A stretch of 5,141 bases of DNA from Spirochaetales bacterium. Lineage in GTDB: Bacteria; Spirochaetota; Spirochaetia; SZUA-6; DRHE01. The stretch spans positions 1 to 5,141 of the forward strand of contig JAFGFV010000426.1 of assembly GCA_016930895.1 (NCBI GenBank), read 5' to 3'. Numbering within the stretch: the first letter of the stretch is position 1; every line of letters starts with the position of its first letter. This document shows positions 1 to 5,141 of the stretch, in pieces. The position numbers were made by a program, and so were the translations under genes. The notes beneath the pieces were generated by a model. It saw only the letters and a list, made by a program, of their open reading frames with translations, was not told the origin of the DNA and made no database searches.

Positions 1-735
1 CCGGTCGACCACTCCCGACTCCCGGAGCAGATTGCCCAGCATCAGCATCCCGATCAGCGGCGTGGCCGCCGGGACCAGGAGGGCCGCCGCCAGGGTGGAG
101 AGAATCGGGAACAGGATCTTGACCCGGCGGCTCACGGGCTTGACCTCCGACATGACCACGGCCCGTTCCTTCTTGGAGGTCAGCGCCCGGATCACTGGGG
201 GCTGGATGATCGGCACCAGGGCCATGTAGGAGTAGGCGGCCACGGCGATCGGCCCCAGCAGGTGGTCAGCGAGCTTGGAGGTCAGATAGATGGCGGTCGG
301 CCCGTCGGCCCCGCCGATGATCGCGATCGAGGCGGCCTCGGCGAACCCGAAGCCCATGGCCTTGGCCCCCAGGAGGGTGGCGAAGATGCCGAACTGGGCC
401 GCCGCCCCCAGCAGGAAGGTCTGTGGCTTGGCCAGGAGCGGACCGAAGTCGGTCATGGCCCCAATTCCGAGGAAGATCAGGGGCGGGAAGATCCCGGCTC
501 TGATCCCGAAGTAGAAGTACCAGATCAGGCCCCCCTCGTCCTGGATGCCCGAAAGGGGAAGATTGACCAGCAGGGCGCCGAAGCCGATGGGAATGAGGAG
601 CAGGGGCTCGTACTGCCGCGCGATGCCAAGGTAGATCAGCAGGCCCCCGACACCCAGCATGATGATCTGCTGGATCGTGAGGGCCGCAAAGCCGGTGGAG
701 GCGAAGAAGTCGGTGACGATGCCGAGTACGTTCAC
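1..735 (-). CDS. mmdB: Na+-translocating decarboxylase beta subunit (OadB/MmdB family), 3' end cut by window
   Basis: This is the integral membrane subunit that decarboxylates carboxybiotin and couples it to sodium export. The window holds the first 245 residues; the family usually has about 370-400 or more, so the C-terminal third is missing. I set the start at a GTG (735) preceded by GAGGGG five bases upstream; this ribosome site lies directly after the stop codon of the biotin carrier gene, leaving an 11-base gap. The N-terminus ([10 protein letters not shown], then [21 protein letters not shown]) is typical of the family. The hallmark GGADGPT motif is at residues 141-147, with D144 matching the sodium/proton-binding aspartate known as D203 in Klebsiella OadB. 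Y170, 26 residues later, matches the conserved Y229. The Asn and Ser of the second half-site would lie beyond the edge. Family membership is very secure. The substrate follows from the neighbouring alpha subunit, not from this protein. Confidence 0.96.
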   Translation of the reverse strand, partial: MNVLGIVTDFFASTGFAALTIQQIIMLGVGGLLIYLGIARQYEPLLLIPIGFGALLVNLPLSGIQDEGGLIWYFYFGIRAGIFPPLIFLGIGAMTDFGPLLAKPQTFLLGAAAQFGIFATLLGAKAMGFGFAEAASIAIIGGADGPTAIYLTSKLADHLLGPIAVAAYSYMALVPIIQPPVIRALTSKKERAVVMSEVKPVSRRVKILFPILSTLAAALLVPAATPLIGMLMLGNLLRESGVVDR

Positions 736-746
736 GCCGGCCCCTC

Positions 747-1199
747 TTACGTGATCACCATCAGGGGCTGCCGCGCCTCCACGTTGTCCCCCGGGCGCAC
801 CGAGATCTCTGCCACCACTCCCGAGGAGGCCGCCGGCACGTCGATGTCCATCTTCATGGCTTCCATGACCAGCACCACCTGTCCGGCCGCCACGGAATGG
901 CCGACCCCCACCTTGAGCTCCTTGACGACCCCGGTCATCGGCGCCACCAGGGCCCCGCCACCACCCCCGGCGGAAGCCGTGGGAGGAGCCGTCTCGACGG
1001 GCTCGGGTGTGTAGGCAGGGGCCTGGGGGATTCTGCCCTGGACCCTTTCTTCGGGCTTCACCTTTTCCACCCGGTCAGGGAGGAGGGTTACCTTGAAGCT
1101 CTGCCCTTCTTCCTCCGTCACGGTCAACTGGTCACCCTGGCGCTCGACGTCGACCTCGTAGGTCTTGTTCTCGAATCGGAATCTAACACGCTTCTTCAT
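747..1199 (-). CDS. mmdC: Biotin carboxyl carrier protein of the decarboxylase (gamma subunit)
   Basis: This 150-residue carrier shuttles the carboxyl group between the soluble carboxyltransferase and the membrane beta subunit. Residues 1-56 form a small charged N-terminal domain ([19 protein letters not shown]). Residues 57-83 are a Pro/Ala/Gly hinge ending in five glycines, and residues 84-150 are a biotinyl domain. The biotin attachment site is EAMKMD with K116, 34 residues from the C-terminus, the usual distance. The downstream PMTGVV and SGVV segments also fit the family. The ATG at 1199 is chosen because GGAGAG sits four bases upstream and homologous carriers begin MKK; an in-frame extension to 1271 would overlap the preceding gene. 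A 19-base gap separates it from that gene. It needs a biotin protein ligase encoded elsewhere. The C-terminal half alone could suit other acyl-CoA carboxylases, but gene context assigns it to the pump. Confidence 0.95.
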   Translation of the reverse strand: MKKRVRFRFENKTYEVDVERQGDQLTVTEEEGQSFKVTLLPDRVEKVKPEERVQGRIPQAPAYTPEPVETAPPTASAGGGGGALVAPMTGVVKELKVGVGHSVAAGQVVLVMEAMKMDIDVPAASSGVVAEISVRPGDNVEARQPLMVIT

Positions 1200-1218
1200 G
1201 ATGCTCTCCACTCCCGCC

Positions 1219-1650
1219 TCAGCGGACGCTCGCCCCGGGCCCGTGCGGCTTCGTGGAGCGTCCCGGCGCAAGCCAGGGGTCGTAGTGATTGAACTCGGGC
1301 AGCCAGGGCTGCGCCGAAGGCCCCCCGCTTTCGCCCCCGGCCAGATACGCGGCCACCGCCGCCGTCAGCCACGTCGGCGCCTGCCTTTCCATTTCCACAT
1401 CAGTGCGACGGGTTCCAGCCCCCTGCGCCGCAGCCTTGGCCTCTCCAGCCCCACGGGGGGAGGCCTCCGCCTTCCCGGCTTTTCCCGCCGCCCCCGGCGC
1501 CGCCGCAGAGGCTGCCTTCCCGGCGGCCCGCTCCGCGAACACCGCCTTCAGGGCTACCATGAGCAGGCTCAGGCCGGTGAGAGCGAGAAAGACCACCAGC
1601 ATGCCCAGCACCGTGGCCACCACCGTGTAGTTGTAGGACTCGATATTCAT
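1219..1650 (-). CDS. mmdD: OadG-type small membrane anchor subunit of the decarboxylase (delta/gamma)
   Basis: This 143-residue protein is the small membrane subunit that in this family stabilises the complex and tethers the soluble carboxyltransferase to the beta subunit. One transmembrane helix spans about residues 8-35 (VVATVLGMLVVFLALTGLSL). A low-complexity Ala/Gly/Lys linker follows at 41-80. Next comes a conserved-looking amphipathic segment (PTWLTAAVAAYLA, 92-104), then a Trp/His-containing tail with PWLAPGR (125-131) that resembles the W..GR ending of OadG/MmdD proteins. The ATG at 1650 has GGAGAAG six bases upstream, 19 bases after the stop of the alpha-subunit gene. OadG proteins diverge strongly, so the call rests on topology, tail motif and position between carboxyltransferase and biotin carrier. 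The mmdD symbol is assigned by operon position. At 143 residues it is longer than the roughly 80-115 common in the family, owing to the linker. Confidence 0.88.
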   Translation of the reverse strand: MNIESYNYTVVATVLGMLVVFLALTGLSLLMVALKAVFAERAAGKAASAAAPGAAGKAGKAEASPRGAGEAKAAAQGAGTRRTDVEMERQAPTWLTAAVAAYLAGGESGGPSAQPWLPEFNHYDPWLAPGRSTKPHGPGASVR

Positions 1651-1669
1651 GCGCGCTTCTCCGCGGGCC

Positions 1670-3220
1670 CTACAGAGGGATGTTCCCGTGCTTCTTGGCG
1701 GGACGATCCTCGCGCTTGCGGATGTTCGCCTCCAGAGAGCGAATCAGCTCGATGCGAGCGTAGCGCGGCTCGATCACGTCGTCCACGAAGCCGTAGCCGG
1801 CGGCAATGAAGGGGTTCATCACCGTCTCCCGGAACTCGGCGATCTTCTGCTGCCGCATGGCGGCCTGGTCCTCCGCGGCCTGGATGTCCTTACGGAAGAT
1901 GATGTTGGCCGCCCCTTCGGCCCCCATGACCGCGATCTCGGCCGTGGGCAGGGCCAGGGTGCGGTCATAGCCCAGGCTCTTGGAGCTCATGGCGATGAAG
2001 GCACCGCCGTAGGCCTTGCGGAGGATCAGGGATATCTTGGGCACCGTGGCCTCCGCGATGGCGTACAGCACCTTGGCCCCGTGGCGGATGATGCCACCGT
2101 GCTCCTGGGCCACCCCGGGCAGAAAGCCCGGCACGTCCACGAGGCTGACGATCGGGATATTGAAGCAGTCGCAGAAGCGGATGAACCGCGCGGCCTTGTC
2201 GGAGGAATTGATGTCCAGGGCTGCCGCGTAGAACTTGGGCTGGTTGGCGAACAGTCCGACGGTCCTGCCGGCCAGCCTGGCGAAACCGACCACCACGTTG
2301 GGGGCGTACCCCCCATGCACCTCCAGGAAGCTGTCCCGGTCGCAGACCGCCGTGATGAAGTCCCGGATGTCGTACGGGCGCTTGGGATCATCGGGAAGCA
2401 GCTCCTCCAGCTCCGGGGTCTCCCGATTGACAGGCTCCCCGGTGTCGGCCAGCGGGGGCATCTCGGTGTTGTTCAGGGGCAGGTAGCCCAGGAGCTTGCG
2501 CAGGAAGCCCAGGCACTCCGCCTCGTCGGGGAAACGGAAGTGGGCGACGCCGCTGCGGCTGCAGTGGGCCTCGGCCCCCCCGAGCGCCTCGTGGCTGATC
2601 TCTTCGCCGGTCACGGCCTTGATGACCTCGGGGCCGGTGATGTACATGTTGCTGATGCCGTCGACCATGAGGACGAAGTCCGTGATCGCCGGGGAGTACA
2701 CGGCGCCCCCGGCGCAGGGTCCGAGGATCACGGAGAACTGGGGGATCACCCCCGAGGACACGGTGTTGGCCCGGAAGATCTTGGCATAGCCGTCGAGGGA
2801 CAGGGTGCCTTCCTGAATCCGTGCCCCGCCGGAATCGTTGATCTGAATGAACGGGCAGCCGCTGCGCAGCGCGAGCATCTGCGCCTCGGCGATGCGGGCG
2901 GCATGCATCTCCCCCAGGGAGCCTCCGAGCACGGTGAAATCCTGGGAGAACAGAAACACTTGGCGGCCTCCGACCTTGCCCGTGCCGCTGACCACGCCGT
3001 CGCCCGGGTACTTGCTCTCGCCAACCCCGAAGTCGGTGGCCCGGACGGTCACGTACGGCTGCTGCTCGACGAAGGAGCCGGGATCCACCAGCAGGTCGAT
3101 GCGCTCCCGGGCGGTCAGCTTGCCCTTCTTGTGCTGCGCCTCGATCCTCTCGGGTCCCCCTCCGGCGAGCATCCTCTCCCGAGTCTGCCTGTATCTGTCG
3201 ATCGCGTCCTGGTTTGCCAC
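1670..3220 (-). CDS. mmdA: Methylmalonyl-CoA decarboxylase alpha subunit (acyl-CoA carboxyltransferase, PccB-like)
   Basis: This 516-residue carboxyltransferase transfers the carboxyl of an acyl-CoA to biotin on the carrier protein, releasing the decarboxylated CoA ester. The N-terminal crotonase-like half (about 25-280) shows KGKLTARERIDLLVDPGSF (32-50), DSGGARIQEG (129-138) and GPCAGGAVYSPAITDFVLMV (167-186), which carry oxyanion-hole glycines. The C-terminal half (about 285-510) shows VPGFLPGVAQEHGGIIRHGA (363-382), RKAYGGAFIAM (401-411) and PTAEIAVMGAEGAANIIFR. The C-terminus KKHGNIPL is typical of propionyl/methylmalonyl-CoA enzymes. The GTG at 3220 is favoured because GAGGGGGGAG lies five bases upstream and homologues begin near here; an ATG at 3244 and a GTG at 3256 are in frame but less well supported. 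It is the first gene after a consensus promoter. Linkage to OadB/OadG subunits makes it a decarboxylase rather than a carboxylase. Another malonyl-type substrate cannot be excluded. Confidence 0.93.
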   Translation of the reverse strand: MANQDAIDRYRQTRERMLAGGGPERIEAQHKKGKLTARERIDLLVDPGSFVEQQPYVTVRATDFGVGESKYPGDGVVSGTGKVGGRQVFLFSQDFTVLGGSLGEMHAARIAEAQMLALRSGCPFIQINDSGGARIQEGTLSLDGYAKIFRANTVSSGVIPQFSVILGPCAGGAVYSPAITDFVLMVDGISNMYITGPEVIKAVTGEEISHEALGGAEAHCSRSGVAHFRFPDEAECLGFLRKLLGYLPLNNTEMPPLADTGEPVNRETPELEELLPDDPKRPYDIRDFITAVCDRDSFLEVHGGYAPNVVVGFARLAGRTVGLFANQPKFYAAALDINSSDKAARFIRFCDCFNIPIVSLVDVPGFLPGVAQEHGGIIRHGAKVLYAIAEATVPKISLILRKAYGGAFIAMSSKSLGYDRTLALPTAEIAVMGAEGAANIIFRKDIQAAEDQAAMRQQKIAEFRETVMNPFIAAGYGFVDDVIEPRYARIELIRSLEANIRKREDRPAKKHGNIPL

Positions 3221-3225
3221 CTCAA

Positions 3226-3235
3226 CTCCCCCCTC
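3226..3235 (-). promoter_or_regulatory. Strong ribosome binding site that sets the mmdA start
   Basis: The minus strand reads GAGGGGGGAG here, then TTGAG, then the GTG start at 3220. This purine run at ideal spacing decides the GTG over the upstream in-frame ATG (3244) and GTG (3256), which have no comparable site. Confidence 0.85.
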
Positions 3236-3248
3236 GCGCAGCATGCAA

Positions 3249-3265
3249 CGGGCCACCCCGGCCCG
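3249..3265 (-). promoter_or_regulatory. GC-rich hairpin in the mmd leader
   Basis: A perfect 6-bp inverted repeat, CGGGCC / GGCCCG with a five-base GGGGT loop, lies in the predicted 5' leader about 13 bases before the ribosome site. It extends by a G-U and an A-U pair to eight. No T-tract follows, so it is not an intrinsic terminator. It could stabilise the messenger or affect initiation; a role is inference. Confidence 0.5.
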
Positions 3266-3289
3266 CTCGATCCTCGTAGTCGCTCCGTG

Positions 3290-3318
3290 ATTATACCGGC
3301 CGTACTCCGGGATGTCAA
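3290..3318 (-). promoter_or_regulatory. Consensus sigma-70 promoter of the mmd operon
   Basis: On the minus strand the -35 box TTGACA (3318-3313) and -10 box TATAAT (3295-3290) are both perfect matches to the housekeeping consensus, with an optimal 17-base spacer. Transcription should start at a purine near 3283-3284, giving a leader of about 64 bases before the mmdA GTG. Such a perfect promoter suggests strong or constitutive expression of the pump unless a repressor acts on it. No clear operator palindrome overlaps the boxes. Confidence 0.92.
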
Positions 3319-3346
3319 ATGGATTTTGAAATTCTGATTGAAAAAA
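3319..3346 (-). promoter_or_regulatory. A/T-rich UP-element-like block upstream of the mmd promoter
   Basis: Directly upstream of the -35 box the minus strand runs TTTTTTCAATCAGAATTTCA then AAATCCAT, an A/T island in otherwise GC-rich DNA. The TTTCAAAA portion resembles the proximal part of UP elements that contact the RNA polymerase alpha C-terminal domain. The T6 run has no good hairpin before it, so I prefer this reading to a terminator. Confidence 0.5.
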
Positions 3347-3372
3347 CCGCCTGCTCCGACGCTTGTCCTGGT

Positions 3373-3421
3373 CTCGCGCGACCTCAGCGATCCTCGCGCG
3401 ACCTCAGCGATCCTCGCGCGA
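3373..3421. repeat. 20-bp tandem repeat, about 2.45 copies, across the 3' end of the 164-aa gene
   Basis: On the plus strand the unit CTCGCGCGACCTCAGCGATC occurs at 3373-3392 and 3393-3412 without mismatch, followed by a partial copy at 3413-3421. The partial copy sits in the 10-base perfect palindrome CTCGCGCGAG (3413-3422). The repeat includes the TGA stop of the gene ending at 3404, and the second copy carries another TGA 20 bases downstream in another frame. It looks like a local slippage duplication. Because the first stop lies in the gene-proximal part, gain or loss of downstream copies would not alter the protein. Confidence 0.9.
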
Positions 3422-3898
3422 GCGACGGGAGGGCACGTGGGGGTTCTTTTCCAGCAGATTGGCCTTGATGGCCGCCACCCACTGGGCGGCATACGGAATC
3501 CGGAAGGCTGCCTTGTCCTCGATTCCCTCTTCGGTGAGGAACTGGATCAGGACCACGGTCTGGTGGAGGTCCTTGCGCTTGTGAGTGTGGGTGACCCCGA
3601 TGTAGGTGATCGCCGGCCCGGGGATAAACAGATCCCGGCTGGCGAAGCGCGCTCGGTAGTACAGGCCGTGGCGCAGGAGCACGAGCACCCCGGCGCTCCG
3701 CAACGGACCTCCGGGTTCCGACTCCAGGCCGAAGAAGTTGACCCCGAAGCTCGTGATTACGATGTCCTCTTTCTTGAACTTCTGCAGGATCCGCTTGGTC
3801 TCCCGCTGCCGCATGTACGCCAGGTAGAAGATGATCCCGAGAAACAGGAGAGCGAAGATCAGCCAGTTGGGGTTGGTCAGGCCTTCGAGAGCATTCAT
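3404..3898 (-). CDS. Membrane-anchored protein of unknown function, possible PH-like cytoplasmic domain
   Basis: I do not recognise this 164-residue protein. A short N-terminus precedes one transmembrane helix at about 12-29 (WLIFALLFLGIIFYLAYM), followed at once by a basic stretch (RQRETKR), which places the C-terminus in the cytoplasm by the positive-inside rule. Residues 36-150 alternate short hydrophobic strands with turns (VITSFGVNFFGLE, AGVLVLLRHGLYYRARF, DLFIPGPAITYIGVT, TVVLIQFLT, AAFRIP) and end in an amphipathic helix (AAQWVAAIKANLLE). That pattern suggests a beta-barrel-plus-helix fold such as a bacterial PH-like domain; this is an inference from pattern only. The C-terminal tail SRRSREDR is charged and encoded by the tandem repeat. 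The ATG at 3898 overlaps the previous gene's stop in ATGA and lacks a strong ribosome site, so translation is probably coupled to that gene. Confidence 0.82.
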   Translation of the reverse strand: MNALEGLTNPNWLIFALLFLGIIFYLAYMRQRETKRILQKFKKEDIVITSFGVNFFGLESEPGGPLRSAGVLVLLRHGLYYRARFASRDLFIPGPAITYIGVTHTHKRKDLHQTVVLIQFLTEEGIEDKAAFRIPYAAQWVAAIKANLLEKNPHVPSRRSREDR

Positions 3899-4275
3899 TT
3901 CAATTTCGAAAGGTAGCGCATTACTCGCCCCTTTGCAAGGCTGTACAGGAGACCGCCCTTGCGCACCTTGAGCTCTCCGAGGAAGGACTCGGCGATCTGC
4001 GCGTCGGCGTGTCCCTTGCCGCGCAGCTCCCTCATGTAGTCGGCGTTCGCATCCAACAGGCGCGCCAGTGTCTGCTCCCGCCCCATGGTCAGCAGGACCA
4101 CCAGGACCGCCACCGCAGCGGACAGCCCCAGGGTCAGGGCGATGTCGTAGCCCGGGTCCCGGACCACCAGGCGGAACAGCGAGCGGGGGTTCCCGGCATT
4201 GAAGATCCCGTAGAAGGTGAGCGCCATGAACACGGCGAGGAGAATCCAGAGAACCCTGCGGACCGAGTCTTTCAT
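3895..4275 (-). CDS. Small two-helix membrane protein of unknown function
   Basis: I do not recognise this 126-residue protein. The N-terminus is basic (MKDSVRRV). Two hydrophobic helices follow at about 8-26 (VLWILLAVFMALTFYGIF) and 44-64 (DIALTLGLSAAVAVLVVLLTM), joined by an outward loop of about 18 residues containing RSLFRLVVRDPGYD. The rest (65-126) is a charged, mostly helical cytoplasmic tail with many Arg/Lys and the ending GRVMRYLSKLK. By charge, both termini should be cytoplasmic. The ATG at 4275 has GGGAGG five bases upstream, a strong start signal. It overlaps the following gene by four bases, so the two proteins are likely made together and may interact. No enzyme motif is visible. 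Confidence 0.85.
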   Translation of the reverse strand: MKDSVRRVLWILLAVFMALTFYGIFNAGNPRSLFRLVVRDPGYDIALTLGLSAAVAVLVVLLTMGREQTLARLLDANADYMRELRGKGHADAQIAESFLGELKVRKGGLLYSLAKGRVMRYLSKLK

Positions 4276-4291
4276 CGCCGCCTCCCGAGCC

Positions 4292-4327
4292 AAAAAAAGT
4301 ATGGGGCAGCCGCTCTGCCCCATACTT
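4292..4327 (-). terminator. Intrinsic terminator of the permease gene
   Basis: On the minus strand a perfect 13-bp stem (AAGTATGGGGCAG / CTGCCCCATACTT, loop AGCGG) runs into a run of seven T residues, two of which overlap the stem. It lies 25 bases after the permease TAG. There is no T-tract on the plus-strand side, so it acts in one direction only. It separates the permease from the two small membrane-protein genes. Confidence 0.94.
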
Positions 4328-4352
4328 CACAGTCAAACAGGCACGTGACGGC

Positions 4353-5141
4353 CTATTCCATCACGATTTTGCGCTCTTCGCCAACAGCCATCTTCTTCCA
4401 CTCCGCCTCGGCTTTGGCCCAGGCTTCGTCGGTGGCTTCGGTCTCCCAGACCGTCAGACCGCGTTCCTCGCGGGTGGCCCCGGGCAAGACGTTGTCGAGG
4501 AAGATCGCCAGGATTCCGGTCACCGCCATCCCGGTGGTCAGGATCGTCTGCAGGACGTTGCCGACGACCTCGGCGAACCCTCCCGCAGCGGCCCAGTTGA
4601 TCGGGCTGGCGCCGAAGTGGGCCGGGAAGGAGAGGCCCGCAAAGAAGGAGATGCCGACGATGAACAGGTTGCGGGCGTTGTTCAGGTTCACGAACTGGAG
4701 GTTCGACAACCCGACCGCGGCGATCAACCCGAACAGCCCCACGAACATGGACCCGACCACCGGCTGCGGCATGGTGGCCAGGGTGGCCCCGAACTTGCCG
4801 AAGAAGGGCAGGATAAGCATGACCACCGCCCCGGCGCGGATCACCCGCCGGCTGGCCACGCGGGTCAGGCCGATGGAGCCGATGTTCTCGGAGTAGGAGG
4901 TAGTGCCGTTGCAGGTCTGGAACAGGCTGGCGATCAGGCAGCCCAGCCCCTCGGCGCCCAGACCCCGGGAGATCATCTTCTCGGTGGGCACCGGCGCCTC
5001 GGAAATGCGGGCGCAGGAGTAGTAATCGCCGATCGACTCGATCATGGAAGCGATGTACCCGGCAATCATGCCGATGGAACCCGCCAGGGTGATCGAGGTC
5101 AGGCTCGGAAAGCCCCACTTGAAGGGCAGGGCCGGGCGCAG
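4353..5141 (-). CDS. NCS2 / nucleobase-ascorbate transporter (SLC23-like permease), 5' part cut by window
   Basis: This membrane permease probably imports a nucleobase such as uracil, xanthine or uric acid by proton or sodium symport. The window holds the last 262 residues; the family usually has 430-600, so the N-terminal half is missing and no start can be given. Visible features include MIESIGDYYSCARISEAP (33-50 of the fragment), the TM8 signature with the substrate-binding Glu (E35). The NAT signature ENIGSIGLTR at 85-94 fits the pattern [QEP]-N-x-G-x4-T-[RKG]. About six hydrophobic helices follow between 14 and 217, including VVGSMFVGLFGLIAAVGLSN. The ESIGDYYSCAR and SRRVI segments resemble the SLC23/eukaryote-like branch more than UraA. 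The C-terminal tail (about 220-262) is hydrophilic and rich in Glu, Lys and Trp. Substrate cannot be told from this half. It is followed by a strong terminator. Confidence 0.94.
   Translation of the reverse strand: MRPALPFKWGFPSLTSITLAGSIGMIAGYIASMIESIGDYYSCARISEAPVPTEKMISRGLGAEGLGCLIASLFQTCNGTTSYSENIGSIGLTRVASRRVIRAGAVVMLILPFFGKFGATLATMPQPVVGSMFVGLFGLIAAVGLSNLQFVNLNNARNLFIVGISFFAGLSFPAHFGASPINWAAAGGFAEVVGNVLQTILTTGMAVTGILAIFLDNVLPGATREERGLTVWETEATDEAWAKAEAEWKKMAVGEERKIVME

Noticed and set aside
262..1014. A 250-codon plus-strand open frame opposite mmdB and mmdC
   Set aside because: It is a shadow frame of low complexity crossing two genuine minus-strand genes and their junction. No ribosome site or domain supports it.
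3221..3256. Longer mmdA start at GTG 3256 or ATG 3244
   Set aside because: Neither has a ribosome site as good as that of the GTG at 3220, and the added residues would include the ribosome site itself. Homologues start close to the 3220 position.
1649..3337. A 562-codon open frame on the plus strand opposite mmdA
   Set aside because: It mirrors the codon periodicity of a GC-rich gene on the other strand. Its translation is Gly/Asp/His/Leu-rich with no recognisable domain, while the minus frame is an unmistakable carboxyltransferase.
3341..3404. Terminator after the 164-aa gene, using the T6 run at 3346-3341
   Set aside because: The only nearby stem (GGTC/GACC, four bp) is weak and more than 20 bases from the T run. 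No GC-rich hairpin abuts it.
3373..3421. CRISPR array
   Set aside because: The copies are directly tandem with no spacers, the unit is 20 bases, and no cas genes are near.
4342..4347. CACGTG palindrome as an operator
   Set aside because: Six bases is too short to stand out in GC-rich DNA, and it lies just after the permease stop with no promoter nearby.
4009..4896. A 295-codon plus-strand open frame across the permease end, terminator and small gene
   Set aside because: It reads straight through the terminator hairpin and mirrors two real genes. No family features are seen.

Overview
The window is a GC-rich bacterial fragment with every supported gene on the minus strand, so transcription runs from the right edge to the left. 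Compact spacing, strong Shine-Dalgarno sequences, GTG starts and a consensus sigma-70 promoter all fit a bacterium. The sequence does not fix the phylum. A free-living, environmental, GC-rich lineage able to carry out propionyl-CoA/methylmalonyl-CoA chemistry is plausible, but that is inference.

Layout in transcription order. (1) At the right edge is the C-terminal 262 residues of an NCS2/nucleobase-ascorbate (SLC23-like) permease, closed by a textbook intrinsic terminator. (2) Two small membrane proteins of unknown function (126 and 164 aa) follow, overlapping by four bases (ATGA). The first starts only 16 bases after the terminator T-tract. (3) A short intergenic region carries a 20-bp tandem repeat across the stop codon of the 164-aa gene, then an A/T-rich block, a perfect TTGACA-N17-TATAAT promoter and a leader hairpin. 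(4) The rest is a four-gene operon encoding a biotin-dependent, sodium-translocating decarboxylase: carboxyltransferase alpha subunit, small OadG-type membrane anchor, biotin carrier protein, and the membrane beta subunit, which runs off the left edge.

The four genes work as one machine. The alpha subunit moves the carboxyl group of an acyl-CoA, most likely methylmalonyl-CoA, to biotin on the carrier protein. The carrier swings to the membrane beta subunit, where decarboxylation of carboxybiotin is coupled to export of Na+. The small OadG-type protein holds the soluble parts to the membrane. Gene order A-D-C-B is that of known methylmalonyl-CoA decarboxylases such as Propionigenium modestum mmdADCB. 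No biotin carboxylase gene is present, as expected for a decarboxylase.

The least explained part is the pair of small membrane proteins between permease and pump. The rest is recognisable machinery, and I found no convincing wholly new system.
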